Of a stretch of DNA of 26,782 nucleotides, positions 1-6,750 are shown piece by piece. Origin of the DNA: CAZFER01 sp964517495 (lineage in GTDB: Bacteria; Hinthialibacterota; Hinthialibacteria; Hinthialibacterales; Hinthialibacteraceae); NCBI GenBank assembly GCA_964517495.1, contig CAZFER010000082.1, positions 1 to 26,782 of the forward strand, written 5' to 3'. The notes below the pieces were generated by a model. It made no database searches. It saw nothing but the letters and a program-made list of their open reading frames with translations, and had not been told where the DNA came from. The position numbers were made by a program, and so were the translations under genes. Position 1 is the stretch's first letter; every line of letters begins with the position of its first letter.

Positions 1-59
1 TCAGCATAAAGTGAATATCCCACCAAGATAAAAAGACAAGTAAAAGTGGATTTCTTCAT
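1..59 (-). CDS. Start of a secreted protein (partial, signal peptide only)
   Basis: On the minus strand an ATG at 57-59 opens a frame that runs off the left edge. The 19 visible residues begin MKKSTFTCLFILVGYSLYA: two lysines, a hydrophobic core and an S-L-Y-A stretch that could end in a signal-peptidase I site. A strong Shine-Dalgarno GGAGG lies just upstream (plus strand 64-68, cctcc) at good spacing. This supports a real gene start for an exported protein. Nothing of the mature protein is in the window, so the function is unknown. It is transcribed away from the motA-like gene. Confidence 0.6.
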   Translation of the reverse strand, partial: MKKSTFTCLFILVGYSLYA

Positions 60-143
60 TATTTCCTCCAAAAAAATTATAAATTCATGATCGCAAATTT
101 CCCGCGTTGTTTATGAAATAAGGGATGTGACCAGTTAATACAC

Positions 144-271
144 CCAGCCTTGGGCTGATCTTTAATCAAAAGTTTAATTGTTCCATGCTTTCTACCCCAA
201 CGGGGTTAGATAAAATAGCCAGCGGGCAACGCCCTTGGGACTAAGAATTTCTAAAAACCTAGCCCTGACGG
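144..271. repeat. REP-like cluster of short palindromes
   Basis: Three short hairpins lie in tandem in the gene-free stretch 60-414: CCCCAACGGGG near 196-206, GGGCAACGCCC near 224-234, and a CCCTGACGGGG-type imperfect palindrome near 263-273. This arrangement of GC-rich palindromes in AT-rich spacer resembles repeats associated with REP-type transposases (RAYT/TnpA_REP). No transposase is present, so the elements here would be non-autonomous. Assignment is by resemblance only. Confidence 0.45.
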
Positions 272-347
272 GGCGAAATAAAAATGTATAACCATTCTGA
301 GTAGACCGTATTCTTTGCCGAACTGTCAAAAAAAAATCAAATTTATA

Positions 348-376
348 TTGAATTAATGTATTCAACATGCTATATA
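348..376 (+). promoter_or_regulatory. Candidate sigma-70 promoter of the motA-like gene
   Basis: TTGAAT at 348-353 and TATATA at 371-376 are separated by 17 bp. They lie about 39 bp upstream of the ATG at 415, in AT-rich DNA. The match is decent (4/6 and 5/6), but the region is AT-rich, so chance matches are possible. Confidence 0.4.
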
Positions 377-414
377 GGGCATTATAGTATAAATCAACTC
401 AATTCAGGGAAGGC

Positions 415-1128
415 ATGCCCGTGGAGATATTCATTATAGAAATCATTTTGGGAATCTGTATTGTTTTTGGAGGCACATTTGTTGGTTTATTGCTGAGTTA
501 TCCTTTGCGCTCAATTCTGGGTCTAATCCATGTTATTGCCCAAGCCCCCAAATACAAACCATATAAAAATCTTGATAATAATTTTGAAACAATATCCTTG
601 CTCGTTACATTGGCAGAAAAAGCCCGCCGTGAAGGAATTCTCGCTTTGGAAATGTCCTTGGATGAAATTGAAGATGACTTTATGAAAAGCGGCTTAACGT
701 TGGCGATCGATGGCGTGGAACCTGAATTGACCAAGGATATCCTTCAAACTGAATTAGCCTTCGTTGAAGACAGGCATAAATGGAATCAACGGTTACTCAC
801 GGATAGTGGAAAAATAACCTTGGCCATGGGAATCCTTGCCCTGCTGGTCAATATCATCATCCTGTTTTTGAATGTGAACGAGCCTTCAACGCTTATTCCT
901 GGGATCGCAATGGCATTACTCGGCCCCTTATATGGCATTATCCTGGCCTATTTCATATTCTTCCCTTTCTCCACAAAATTAACCTGCCGCACTTCTGAAG
1001 AAATTCTGATTAAAGAAGTTGCAATAGAGGGGATTCTGTCGATACAATCAGGTGACAACCCACGAATACTCGAACAAAAACTGTTAGCGTTTATTTCACC
1101 CAGGCAAAGACCACCACTTGATGAATGA
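415..1128 (+). CDS. MotA/PomA-like stator protein lacking the first transmembrane helix
   Basis: The 237-residue product matches flagellar stator protein MotA along its length. It has the loop LAEKARREGILALE (66-79), the stretch DGVEPELTKDILQTELAFVEDRHK (split here, 99-122), and the C-terminal EGILSIQ...NPRILEQKLLAF (205-226). MotA normally has four membrane helices in about 255-270 residues. Here only three are visible: 7-28, 133-153 and 161-185. An in-frame stop at 385-387 excludes an upstream extension. The channel proline of the penultimate helix (Pro173 in E. coli MotA) aligns with Leu136, and the neighbouring Thr with Ala137. The last-helix LLTTLYG motif reads LLGPLYG. The rotor-facing Arg and Glu of the loop are kept. 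AGGGAAGG precedes the ATG. No motB follows. The MotA family is clear; proton conduction is doubtful. Confidence 0.85.
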   Translation: MPVEIFIIEIILGICIVFGGTFVGLLLSYPLRSILGLIHVIAQAPKYKPYKNLDNNFETISLLVTLAEKARREGILALEMSLDEIEDDFMKSGLTLAIDGVEPELTKDILQTELAFVEDRHKWNQRLLTDSGKITLAMGILALLVNIIILFLNVNEPSTLIPGIAMALLGPLYGIILAYFIFFPFSTKLTCRTSEEILIKEVAIEGILSIQSGDNPRILEQKLLAFISPRQRPPLDE

Positions 1129-1185
1129 TAAAGATAAACATGGTTACGTGTCATTATATGAAAAGGACTGGAAATAGAAACTTAT

Positions 1186-1331
1186 AATCGGCTTCACTAT
1201 TCCTCCCCCCAATGAAATGGGAGAGGTTAGGAGGGGGTTAAATGATTTTGCTGTACGTTTTCTTATCAACCCTCCCCTAACCCCTCCCAATCTTGGGAGG
1301 GGAAAGGTGCTTCAAATGGCTGATTCCTTAC
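1186..1331 (+). repeat. Intergenic repeat family A, copy 1
   Basis: This ~145-bp element fills most of the gap between the motA-like gene and fliG paralogue 1. It contains an imperfect palindrome (tcctccccccaatgaaatgg, from 1201), a spacer with tacgttttcttatcaaccct, and a perfect 10-bp palindrome CCCCTCCCAA/TTGGGAGGGG at 1281-1302 with a 2-base loop. A second full copy lies in reverse orientation at 2363-2507, on the other side of the fliG gene. A half copy lies at 13886-13950. The hairpin-rich, gene-free structure suggests a MITE-like or REP-like element. Confidence 0.75.
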
Positions 1332-1354
1332 AAAACATGAATGGAAAATGAATC

Positions 1355-2347
1355 ATGGCAAAACGTTATAGACTCACAGGCCGAAAAAAAGCTGCTATCC
1401 TCATGATTTTTGGAGGTCCTGAAATCGCTGCTGATGTTTTTCGTTTATTATCCGATGAAGAAATTGAACAACTTACGCTTGAAATATCCAACCTGGGAGC
1501 AATCCCAAAAGAGTTAAATGAGCAAGTTGTAGAAACTTTTTATCATACGGCTCTCGCAAAACAGACCATGACGCATGGGGGTATTAGTACTGCCCGCCTT
1601 ATATTGGAACTAGCGCTGGGACCAGCGAAAGCGATGGAGATTATTGAGCACCTTCAGGGGATGTTACAGGGCACTCCCTTCGATTTTCTTAAAAAAGTCG
1701 ATCCCAATTACCTTTACATTCATTTCGTCAAATCCGAACACCCCCAGATTATGGCCTTAATTCTCGCCTATCTTGATCCTAAACAGTCCGCTGTTATTCT
1801 TTCCAACCTTCCAGTCGGCCTGGCCGCGGATGTCACCCTGCGAATTTCGCTCATGGAACAAGTATCACCCGAAATCATAAATGAAATTGAACGGGTTTTG
1901 GAACGCAAGATCGCCACTATCTTATCTCAAGAATTTATGGTCGCCGGAGGGATTGCAGCCACCGTAGAAATTTTGGATTTAGTCGACCGAACCACGGAAG
2001 AAACCATTTTAAACGCGATCGAAAAAGAAAATCAGGAACTGGCGGTAGAGATCAAAAAACTCAGATTCACTTACAACGACATCACCATGCTCGATGACCG
2101 GGCTATTCAATCGGTCTTAAAAGAAGTGGATATGAAAACCTTGGCGATTGCGCTTAATGGTTCAAATGAAGATATCAAAGAGAAAATTTTCAACAACGTT
2201 TCCTCTCGAGCGGCTGAAAATATCCGAGAGGAAATGGAATTTATGGGACAGGTTTCAGCAAGCCAACTTGATGAAGTGCAAAAGAAAATCGTGGCAGTTA
2301 TTCGGCGCATGGAAGAAACAGGTGAACTTATCATTCAACATGATTAA
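1355..2347 (+). CDS. Flagellar switch protein FliG, paralogue 1
   Basis: This is a full-length FliG homologue (330 aa). The N-terminal FliF-binding domain begins LTGRKKAAILM (7-17). The middle domain carries the EHPQ motif (128-131) that contacts FliM, and GG 198-199 marks the flexible linker. The C-terminal torque domain carries LDDRAIQSVLKEVD (246-259), the charged helix that faces MotA. It resembles FliG paralogue 2 in this window closely; both share LQGMLQGTPFDFLKK. It lacks the usual C-terminal GGED tail. It sits between the MotA-like gene and a membrane protein with a FliF-type tail, so it probably serves that complex rather than a standard flagellum. The Shine-Dalgarno is weak. A 5-codon frame, ATGAATGGAAAATGA at 1338-1352, ends just before the start. 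Confidence 0.93.
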   Translation: MAKRYRLTGRKKAAILMIFGGPEIAADVFRLLSDEEIEQLTLEISNLGAIPKELNEQVVETFYHTALAKQTMTHGGISTARLILELALGPAKAMEIIEHLQGMLQGTPFDFLKKVDPNYLYIHFVKSEHPQIMALILAYLDPKQSAVILSNLPVGLAADVTLRISLMEQVSPEIINEIERVLERKIATILSQEFMVAGGIAATVEILDLVDRTTEETILNAIEKENQELAVEIKKLRFTYNDITMLDDRAIQSVLKEVDMKTLAIALNGSNEDIKEKIFNNVSSRAAENIREEMEFMGQVSASQLDEVQKKIVAVIRRMEETGELIIQHD

Positions 2348-2362
2348 ATAATTAGAATAAAC

Positions 2363-2507
2363 GTAAGTGGTCTGCCATTTGAAGGACCATTCCCCTCCCA
2401 AGATTGGGAAGAGCTAGGGGAGGGTTGATAAGAAAACGTAAAGTCAAATCCTTTAACCCCCTCCTGACCTCCCCCATTTCATTGGGGGAGGAATAGTGGG
2501 ACCGATT
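2363..2507 (-). repeat. Intergenic repeat family A, copy 2 (inverted)
   Basis: The reverse complement of this stretch aligns end to end with 1186-1331. Shared blocks include cactattcctcccccaatg, acgttttcttatcaaccctc and caatcttgggaggggaa, ending in ttcaaatggc...cttac. The two copies flank fliG paralogue 1 in opposite orientation, 7 bp past its stop. On the plus strand the copy starts almost directly after the fliG stop, so its hairpins could also act as an RNA 3' structure. Confidence 0.75.
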
Positions 2508-2529
2508 TTAGTTTTCACTCAATTTCTCC

Positions 2530-2550
2530 TTCATATGGCTGACACTTTAC
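2530..2550 (+). repeat. Isolated copy of the family A tail upstream of the FliF-tail protein
   Basis: TTCATATGGCTGACACTTTAC here matches the tail of family A copy 1 at 1311-1331 (TTCAAATGGCTGATTCCTTAC) at 17 of 21 positions. In both places it lies about 25-30 bp upstream of a start codon in the same operon-like cluster. It could be a repeat remnant or a shared regulatory site. Confidence 0.4.
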
Positions 2551-2578
2551 GAATAAACATCATTTGGGAAAAAAAGAT

Positions 2579-4468
2579 ATGAACAAAAACATTCCATTAC
2601 CCTTTGATACAAAAATGAGAACATTCGTCCTCTATTCCAGCATCGCAATCGTTGTAATTTCCGTGGTTATCTTTCATATGCTGGCCAAACTATTTGGCTT
2701 ATATGATTCTTATTCAGTTTATGAAATCATTGATCTTTCTCTTTCCTTATTTGTTCTCATTACTCTTCTGGAATTCATATTCATCAAACTGGCTGACAAA
2801 AACCGTAAGGCACTTCAAGAAATAGCTTATGGATTCTCAAAACACGTTTTTCGAATCATCCTCTTTCTTGTGGCTCTATTCCCTATCGTTCATTTGTTCC
2901 TATCCCAAAAATATGGCCTATTTTTCCCCTTTTTCGGATCCAATTCCGCGTGGTTTGATACCTTTCGTTTTATCATTTTTAAGGCAGCGGGAATTTTAGC
3001 TTTAGTCTTTTTATGGTTTTATGTGGTTCCCCGACAGGGTTTGACTTTTTTCAATCCCACAGTCAGCAATTCATTTTTAGCCACTTATCAACCTGAACCA
3101 GAATCAGCGTTTTCGGATTTGGGAGATTATGCCGAAGATTCCTCACGCACTTTGAGTTCATCTCATTCGGATGCGAAGAAAACCACCTCGACGATGGCAA
3201 GTGAAAACAAACAAGATAAGGATCAGGAATCTGCCCGAAAATATCAAGAACCATCAAAATCCGCACTGGAGGATTTCATGGATATTGAAGAACTTCCCCC
3301 TGAAGAACAACAGAAACTTAAAATGCAGAAACACGTCATCAATTACATGGCGGAAAAGCCGGAAGACGTGGCATCAATTATAAAATATTGGCTGGCTAAC
3401 GGTGATGACACGCGAAGGGAGCCGCCACCCGCCCCTCCTGAATATAAGGATAAACCAGATCAACCCCAGCACGAAATGCCCCCTGAGCCGGATTTTTCTT
3501 CAGAAGATTTGGCTGAAGAGGAAGCCGAATCCGCTTATGATTCCATAATCGCAGATGATCCTGCATCCTTGCGCGATGCGTATTTAAACAGAGGGGAACG
3601 GGAAAGAGAAACCGTGTATTTACAGGCATTTCAAGGTTCATTCAATGCCCAAACCGTCCTGGCTGAGCTGGCGATGCGTGGAAATGGTCATGCGGTTACC
3701 GCAATTCTACGCGCCAATCTGCTCGAGAATAATCCGATCCGCAATCTATGGCGCTCCGACGCGCATCTCATCTCAAAAATGGCCCATTCTCTATCAAAGG
3801 AATATCCTAACGATGAAGCTGTTACAACCTTTGTCAAAGGCATGATAAATCATCGGCTTGAGCATTTCTCAGCCTATCTAATGAACGCCCTGATTCGCTA
3901 TCACAAAGCAAGTATTATCTACCCTCCCGCTTTGGGTAATCACCCCGTGATTCTAACCGAACACCGAAAAGATGAATATGAAAACAACCCTGCAGCAAAA
4001 AGCCATGATTTAAATAATGATCAACCACCAGAAAATACTACCAACACAGAAACTAATACAGAAAACAATAACCAAATACATGTATCATATGATGAAGCAC
4101 TTCCCCTTAAGGATTTATCCCGGGTGATTGCCATGCTGTTTATTTATACGCCTGAAACCGCCCAAACCTATTTTGGCTCCGTCTATGATCCCTTGCTTAA
4201 AAGAGAATCCCCCTTGTTCGAAACCTGGACGAATGATCCCATCGTGGCGGATGCATTTTGCATGCAAATTCAAAGCGCTCCTGGAATGCGCCAACATGGC
4301 CTGCAACTTGTTGAACAGGCAATACGATCCAACAAACTGGATATTAAAGCCTTCGATTACTCTCAGTTCCCAGGCTTTGTGGAAGATATTCTTTCCACCC
4401 TGGCAGTCCATCATGACCATGTTCGTGAATTTATGCAAAACCTAACCACAGATAACCATCATGAGTAA
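2579..4468 (+). CDS. Four-helix membrane protein with FliF-type FliG-binding tail
   Basis: The product is 629 aa from the ATG at 2579. A TTG at 2564 in the same frame is possible, but it has no ribosome site, while GGGAA precedes the ATG. Four hydrophobic segments (about 16-38, 48-70, 89-109, 130-150) are followed by an acidic, Pro- and Ser-rich linker. Residues 238-276 read ELPPEEQQKLKMQKHV then MAEKPEDVASIIKYWLANGD. This resembles the extreme C-terminus of FliF, the helix that docks into the FliG N-domain. None of FliF's periplasmic ring domains is present. Residues 330-450 and 508-620 are further helical regions I do not recognise, joined by an Asn-rich linker (468-500). Placement between FliG and FliM homologues supports a role as their membrane anchor. 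The whole-protein family is unknown to me. Confidence 0.8.
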   Translation: MNKNIPLPFDTKMRTFVLYSSIAIVVISVVIFHMLAKLFGLYDSYSVYEIIDLSLSLFVLITLLEFIFIKLADKNRKALQEIAYGFSKHVFRIILFLVALFPIVHLFLSQKYGLFFPFFGSNSAWFDTFRFIIFKAAGILALVFLWFYVVPRQGLTFFNPTVSNSFLATYQPEPESAFSDLGDYAEDSSRTLSSSHSDAKKTTSTMASENKQDKDQESARKYQEPSKSALEDFMDIEELPPEEQQKLKMQKHVINYMAEKPEDVASIIKYWLANGDDTRREPPPAPPEYKDKPDQPQHEMPPEPDFSSEDLAEEEAESAYDSIIADDPASLRDAYLNRGERERETVYLQAFQGSFNAQTVLAELAMRGNGHAVTAILRANLLENNPIRNLWRSDAHLISKMAHSLSKEYPNDEAVTTFVKGMINHRLEHFSAYLMNALIRYHKASIIYPPALGNHPVILTEHRKDEYENNPAAKSHDLNNDQPPENTTNTETNTENNNQIHVSYDEALPLKDLSRVIAMLFIYTPETAQTYFGSVYDPLLKRESPLFETWTNDPIVADAFCMQIQSAPGMRQHGLQLVEQAIRSNKLDIKAFDYSQFPGFVEDILSTLAVHHDHVREFMQNLTTDNHHE

Positions 4469-4506
4469 CTATGACAATCAAATAAATAATTAAAGGAAAC
4501 ATAACA

Positions 4507-5421
4507 ATGAATGGTGATTTTCTCCATGACGACGAAATTAAAGAATTGCAAAGCGCTTTTGCTATGGAAAATGAATCAACAGATAAAAACAATTATTCCA
4601 TTCCCGAATATTGGACGAATGAACACATCACCACGTTTTATAACCTTCATGATCATCTCGCGCGGGTTTTTTCCATCTCTCTGAGCGCATTCTTGAGGAC
4701 CATTGTGGAAGTTCGCGTCGCATCCATTAATCAATGCACTTACCACGATTTTATCCATTCCGTGCCTAATCCAACGTATATTTCGGTCATCAATGCCGAT
4801 CCACTGGAAGGGAAACTATTGATCGAATCATCACCATTATTCAATTTTCCCGTACTCGATCGATTATCTGGCGGCCGCGGGACGTTATACAATCAAAACA
4901 GAGAACTAACTGAGATCGAACAAAGCATCCTGGAAAAAGTGCTTTACCGTTTATTTGACTGCATGCATGAAGCCTGGGCATCTATCATTCCACTCAATCT
5001 TTCGCTTGAACAATCAGAAGCCAATCCTCAGATTCTTTACCAGCTCTATATACCCACTGAATCCATGCTGATTATCACTTTAGAAATAATATTTGGAGAG
5101 ATTCAGGGCTTTATCACGGTATCTTATCCCTATCCCACTTTAAAGGTGATTGAGTCAGATATTATCCCAGGCTATTGTTATACCCCCTTTTACCGTCACT
5201 ATGTGATGTTTCAAAATGTCTCCCCCCGCCTGAACGATGTGAAACTACCCATTCATACAAAGATTGGGAGTTCTGAAATACACCTCCAGGATATGAAATG
5301 GGAAACGATTGCAGAATCTGTATCCCAACCCAAAACCGAGGATAACGAAGCAATTGTATGTATTGGGAATGATTGTCGAACCTTTATTGAGGATAAAATA
5401 AATTCTTCTGATAATGATTAA
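4507..5421 (+). CDS. FliM-like flagellar switch protein with degenerate C-terminus
   Basis: This 304-aa protein matches FliM. The N-terminus FLHDDEIKELQSAF (5-18) resembles the CheY-binding LSQxEIDALL segment. The middle domain has LSAFLRTIVEVR (59-70), SVPNPTYISVINADPLEG (85-102), the FliG-contacting GGxG motif (GGRG, 122-125) and RELTEIEQ (132-139). The final SpoA/FliN-like domain (about 245-295) is recognisable only from LPIHTKIGSSEIHLQDM. It lacks the usual glycine-rich end, so FliN pairing may be altered. AAGGAAA precedes the ATG at suitable spacing. The gene starts 38 bp after the FliF-tail gene, so the two are probably co-transcribed. It converges on FliG paralogue 2 with 6 bp between the stops. 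Confidence 0.88.
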   Translation: MNGDFLHDDEIKELQSAFAMENESTDKNNYSIPEYWTNEHITTFYNLHDHLARVFSISLSAFLRTIVEVRVASINQCTYHDFIHSVPNPTYISVINADPLEGKLLIESSPLFNFPVLDRLSGGRGTLYNQNRELTEIEQSILEKVLYRLFDCMHEAWASIIPLNLSLEQSEANPQILYQLYIPTESMLIITLEIIFGEIQGFITVSYPYPTLKVIESDIIPGYCYTPFYRHYVMFQNVSPRLNDVKLPIHTKIGSSEIHLQDMKWETIAESVSQPKTEDNEAIVCIGNDCRTFIEDKINSSDND

Positions 5422-5427
5422 GTATCA

Positions 5428-6450
5428 TCAGGCCATCATTTCATCTTCGCCGCCACGGTTGATGACAATCTCATCCGAGTCTTCCAAGCGGCGAATCACG
5501 GCGACAATCTTTTGTTGAGCTTCCTCAACTTGTTTAACTCGAACCGGCCCCATAAACTCCATATCTTCGCGGATGCTTTCGGCTTTGCGGGAAGATACAT
5601 TATTAAATATTTTGGTTTTCACTTCTTCGTTCGCCCCTTTTAAGGCCACCGGCAGGTCATTGTTATCAACCTCGTTTAACACTTTCTGGATCGCGCGATC
5701 ATCCAGCAGGCTCACGTCATCAAAGGTAAACATCAGTTTTTTGATCTCTACCGCCAGTTCCTGATTTTCCTCTTCCAAAGTTTCGAGTATGGATTTTTCA
5801 GTCGCGCGATCCACGCGGTTCAGCAGTTCCGCCAGGTCTTCAATTCCACCCGCGGCCGAAAGTTCCTGCGACATCACCGTGGCGATTTTTTGCTCCAAAA
5901 CACGTTCCACCTCACTAATCACTTCAGGGGAGGTCTGATCCATGGTGGCAATACGAAGGGATACTTCCGTCTGCATTTCTGGTGTTAGAGCGGAAAGAAT
6001 GACGGCGCTTTGATCATATTCCAAATGGGCAAGTACCAATGCCACGGTTTGGGGATGCTCATTCTGGATAAAATTGACCAACTGGCCGGCATCCACTTTC
6101 TTAAGGAAATCAAAGGGAGTGCCCTGCAACATACCTTGAAGGCGTTCAATCACTTCCATCGCCTTGCCAGGGCCAAGGGCTTTTTCAAGAATTTCACGCG
6201 CCGTGGATATACCACCCTGCGAGATATACTGCTTGGCCATGGCGGTATGGTAAAACTCTTCGATGACCTGGGTGGTCAATTCTTCCGGAACGGAACCAAG
6301 GTTGGCTACCTCGAGGGTGATCTGTTCAATCTCTTCATCCGATAAACAACGGTATATGTCCGCAGAAACATCCGGCCCCAGCGAAATCATTAAAATCGCT
6401 GCTTTTTTTCGACCGGTCAGTTGTGATTTATCTTTCGGTCCACGTACCAT
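5428..6450 (-). CDS. fliG: Flagellar switch protein FliG, paralogue 2 (canonical type)
   Basis: A 340-aa FliG with every hallmark. The N-domain begins LTGRKKAAILMISLGPDVSA (11-30). NEHPQTVALVLAHL (130-143) carries the EHPQ motif, and GG 201-202 is the linker. The torque helix is LLDDRAIQKVLNEVD (248-262), and the protein ends GGEDEMMA, the standard FliG tail that paralogue 1 lacks. By eye more than half of its residues are identical to paralogue 1. It stands alone on the minus strand without fliF, fliH or fliI beside it. It could be the FliG of a true flagellum encoded elsewhere, or part of the local complex. A promoter candidate lies at 6483-6510. Confidence 0.93.
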   Translation of the reverse strand: MVRGPKDKSQLTGRKKAAILMISLGPDVSADIYRCLSDEEIEQITLEVANLGSVPEELTTQVIEEFYHTAMAKQYISQGGISTAREILEKALGPGKAMEVIERLQGMLQGTPFDFLKKVDAGQLVNFIQNEHPQTVALVLAHLEYDQSAVILSALTPEMQTEVSLRIATMDQTSPEVISEVERVLEQKIATVMSQELSAAGGIEDLAELLNRVDRATEKSILETLEEENQELAVEIKKLMFTFDDVSLLDDRAIQKVLNEVDNNDLPVALKGANEEVKTKIFNNVSSRKAESIREDMEFMGPVRVKQVEEAQQKIVAVIRRLEDSDEIVINRGGEDEMMA

Positions 6451-6482
6451 ACACCACGTTTTATCCCATAGTCCTTTATTTC

Positions 6483-6510
6483 ATTATAGATAATTATTAA
6501 CTCCAGTGAA
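6483..6510 (-). promoter_or_regulatory. Candidate promoter of fliG paralogue 2
   Basis: Read on the minus strand, TTCACT (6505-6510) and a perfect TATAAT (6483-6488) are 16 bp apart. They end about 33 bp upstream of the start codon at 6450. The -10 is perfect and the -35 is a 4/6 match. Confidence 0.45.
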
Positions 6511-6555
6511 CGGTTGTTTAACAAATGCAAAGATAAAGTGATTGTCTCAAAACGA

Positions 6556-6690
6556 GGTTGACATATAGGTCAACCCCCACTGCCATTAAGTTAAAGGGGA
6601 GGGCGAGGCTCCCTATTCAACGATCCAATTTGATCTTAACGTAATGACATTAGGTCACCCCCTACACGTCATAGGGGGTGGGTTTACAAC
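6556..6690. repeat. Intergenic repeat family B, composite palindromic copy
   Basis: The 300-bp gap 6451-6750 holds no gene. It contains an inverted repeat GGTTGAC/GTCAACC (6556-6575), a hairpin CACCCCCTA/TAGGGGGTG (6656-6680), and a ~50-bp block at 6609-6658. The reverse complement of that block (gttaagatcaaatt-gatcgttgaatagggag) reappears nearly unchanged at 26682-26732. The hairpin at 6656-6680 lies downstream of the lipoprotein gene and might stop its transcript, but it has no T-run. Confidence 0.65.
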
Positions 6691-6750
6691 CCGCCCGGCA
6701 TACCTTTAATATTACATATTAAATAATAAATCCACGGGACTAGCGAATAT

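Noticed and set aside
144..271. CRISPR array
   Set aside because: The palindromes differ from one another and no regularly spaced identical repeats exist here or elsewhere in the window.
415..1128. ExbB/TolQ instead of MotA
   Set aside because: The specific stretches EKARREGILALE, DGVEPEL and EGILSIQSGDNPRILEQKL belong to MotA/PomA, not to ExbB/TolQ.
1311..1331. Sigma-54 promoter before the fliG paralogue
   Set aside because: TGGC is present, but the -12 element reads TTAC instead of TTGC, and the sequence is the tail of a repeat family.
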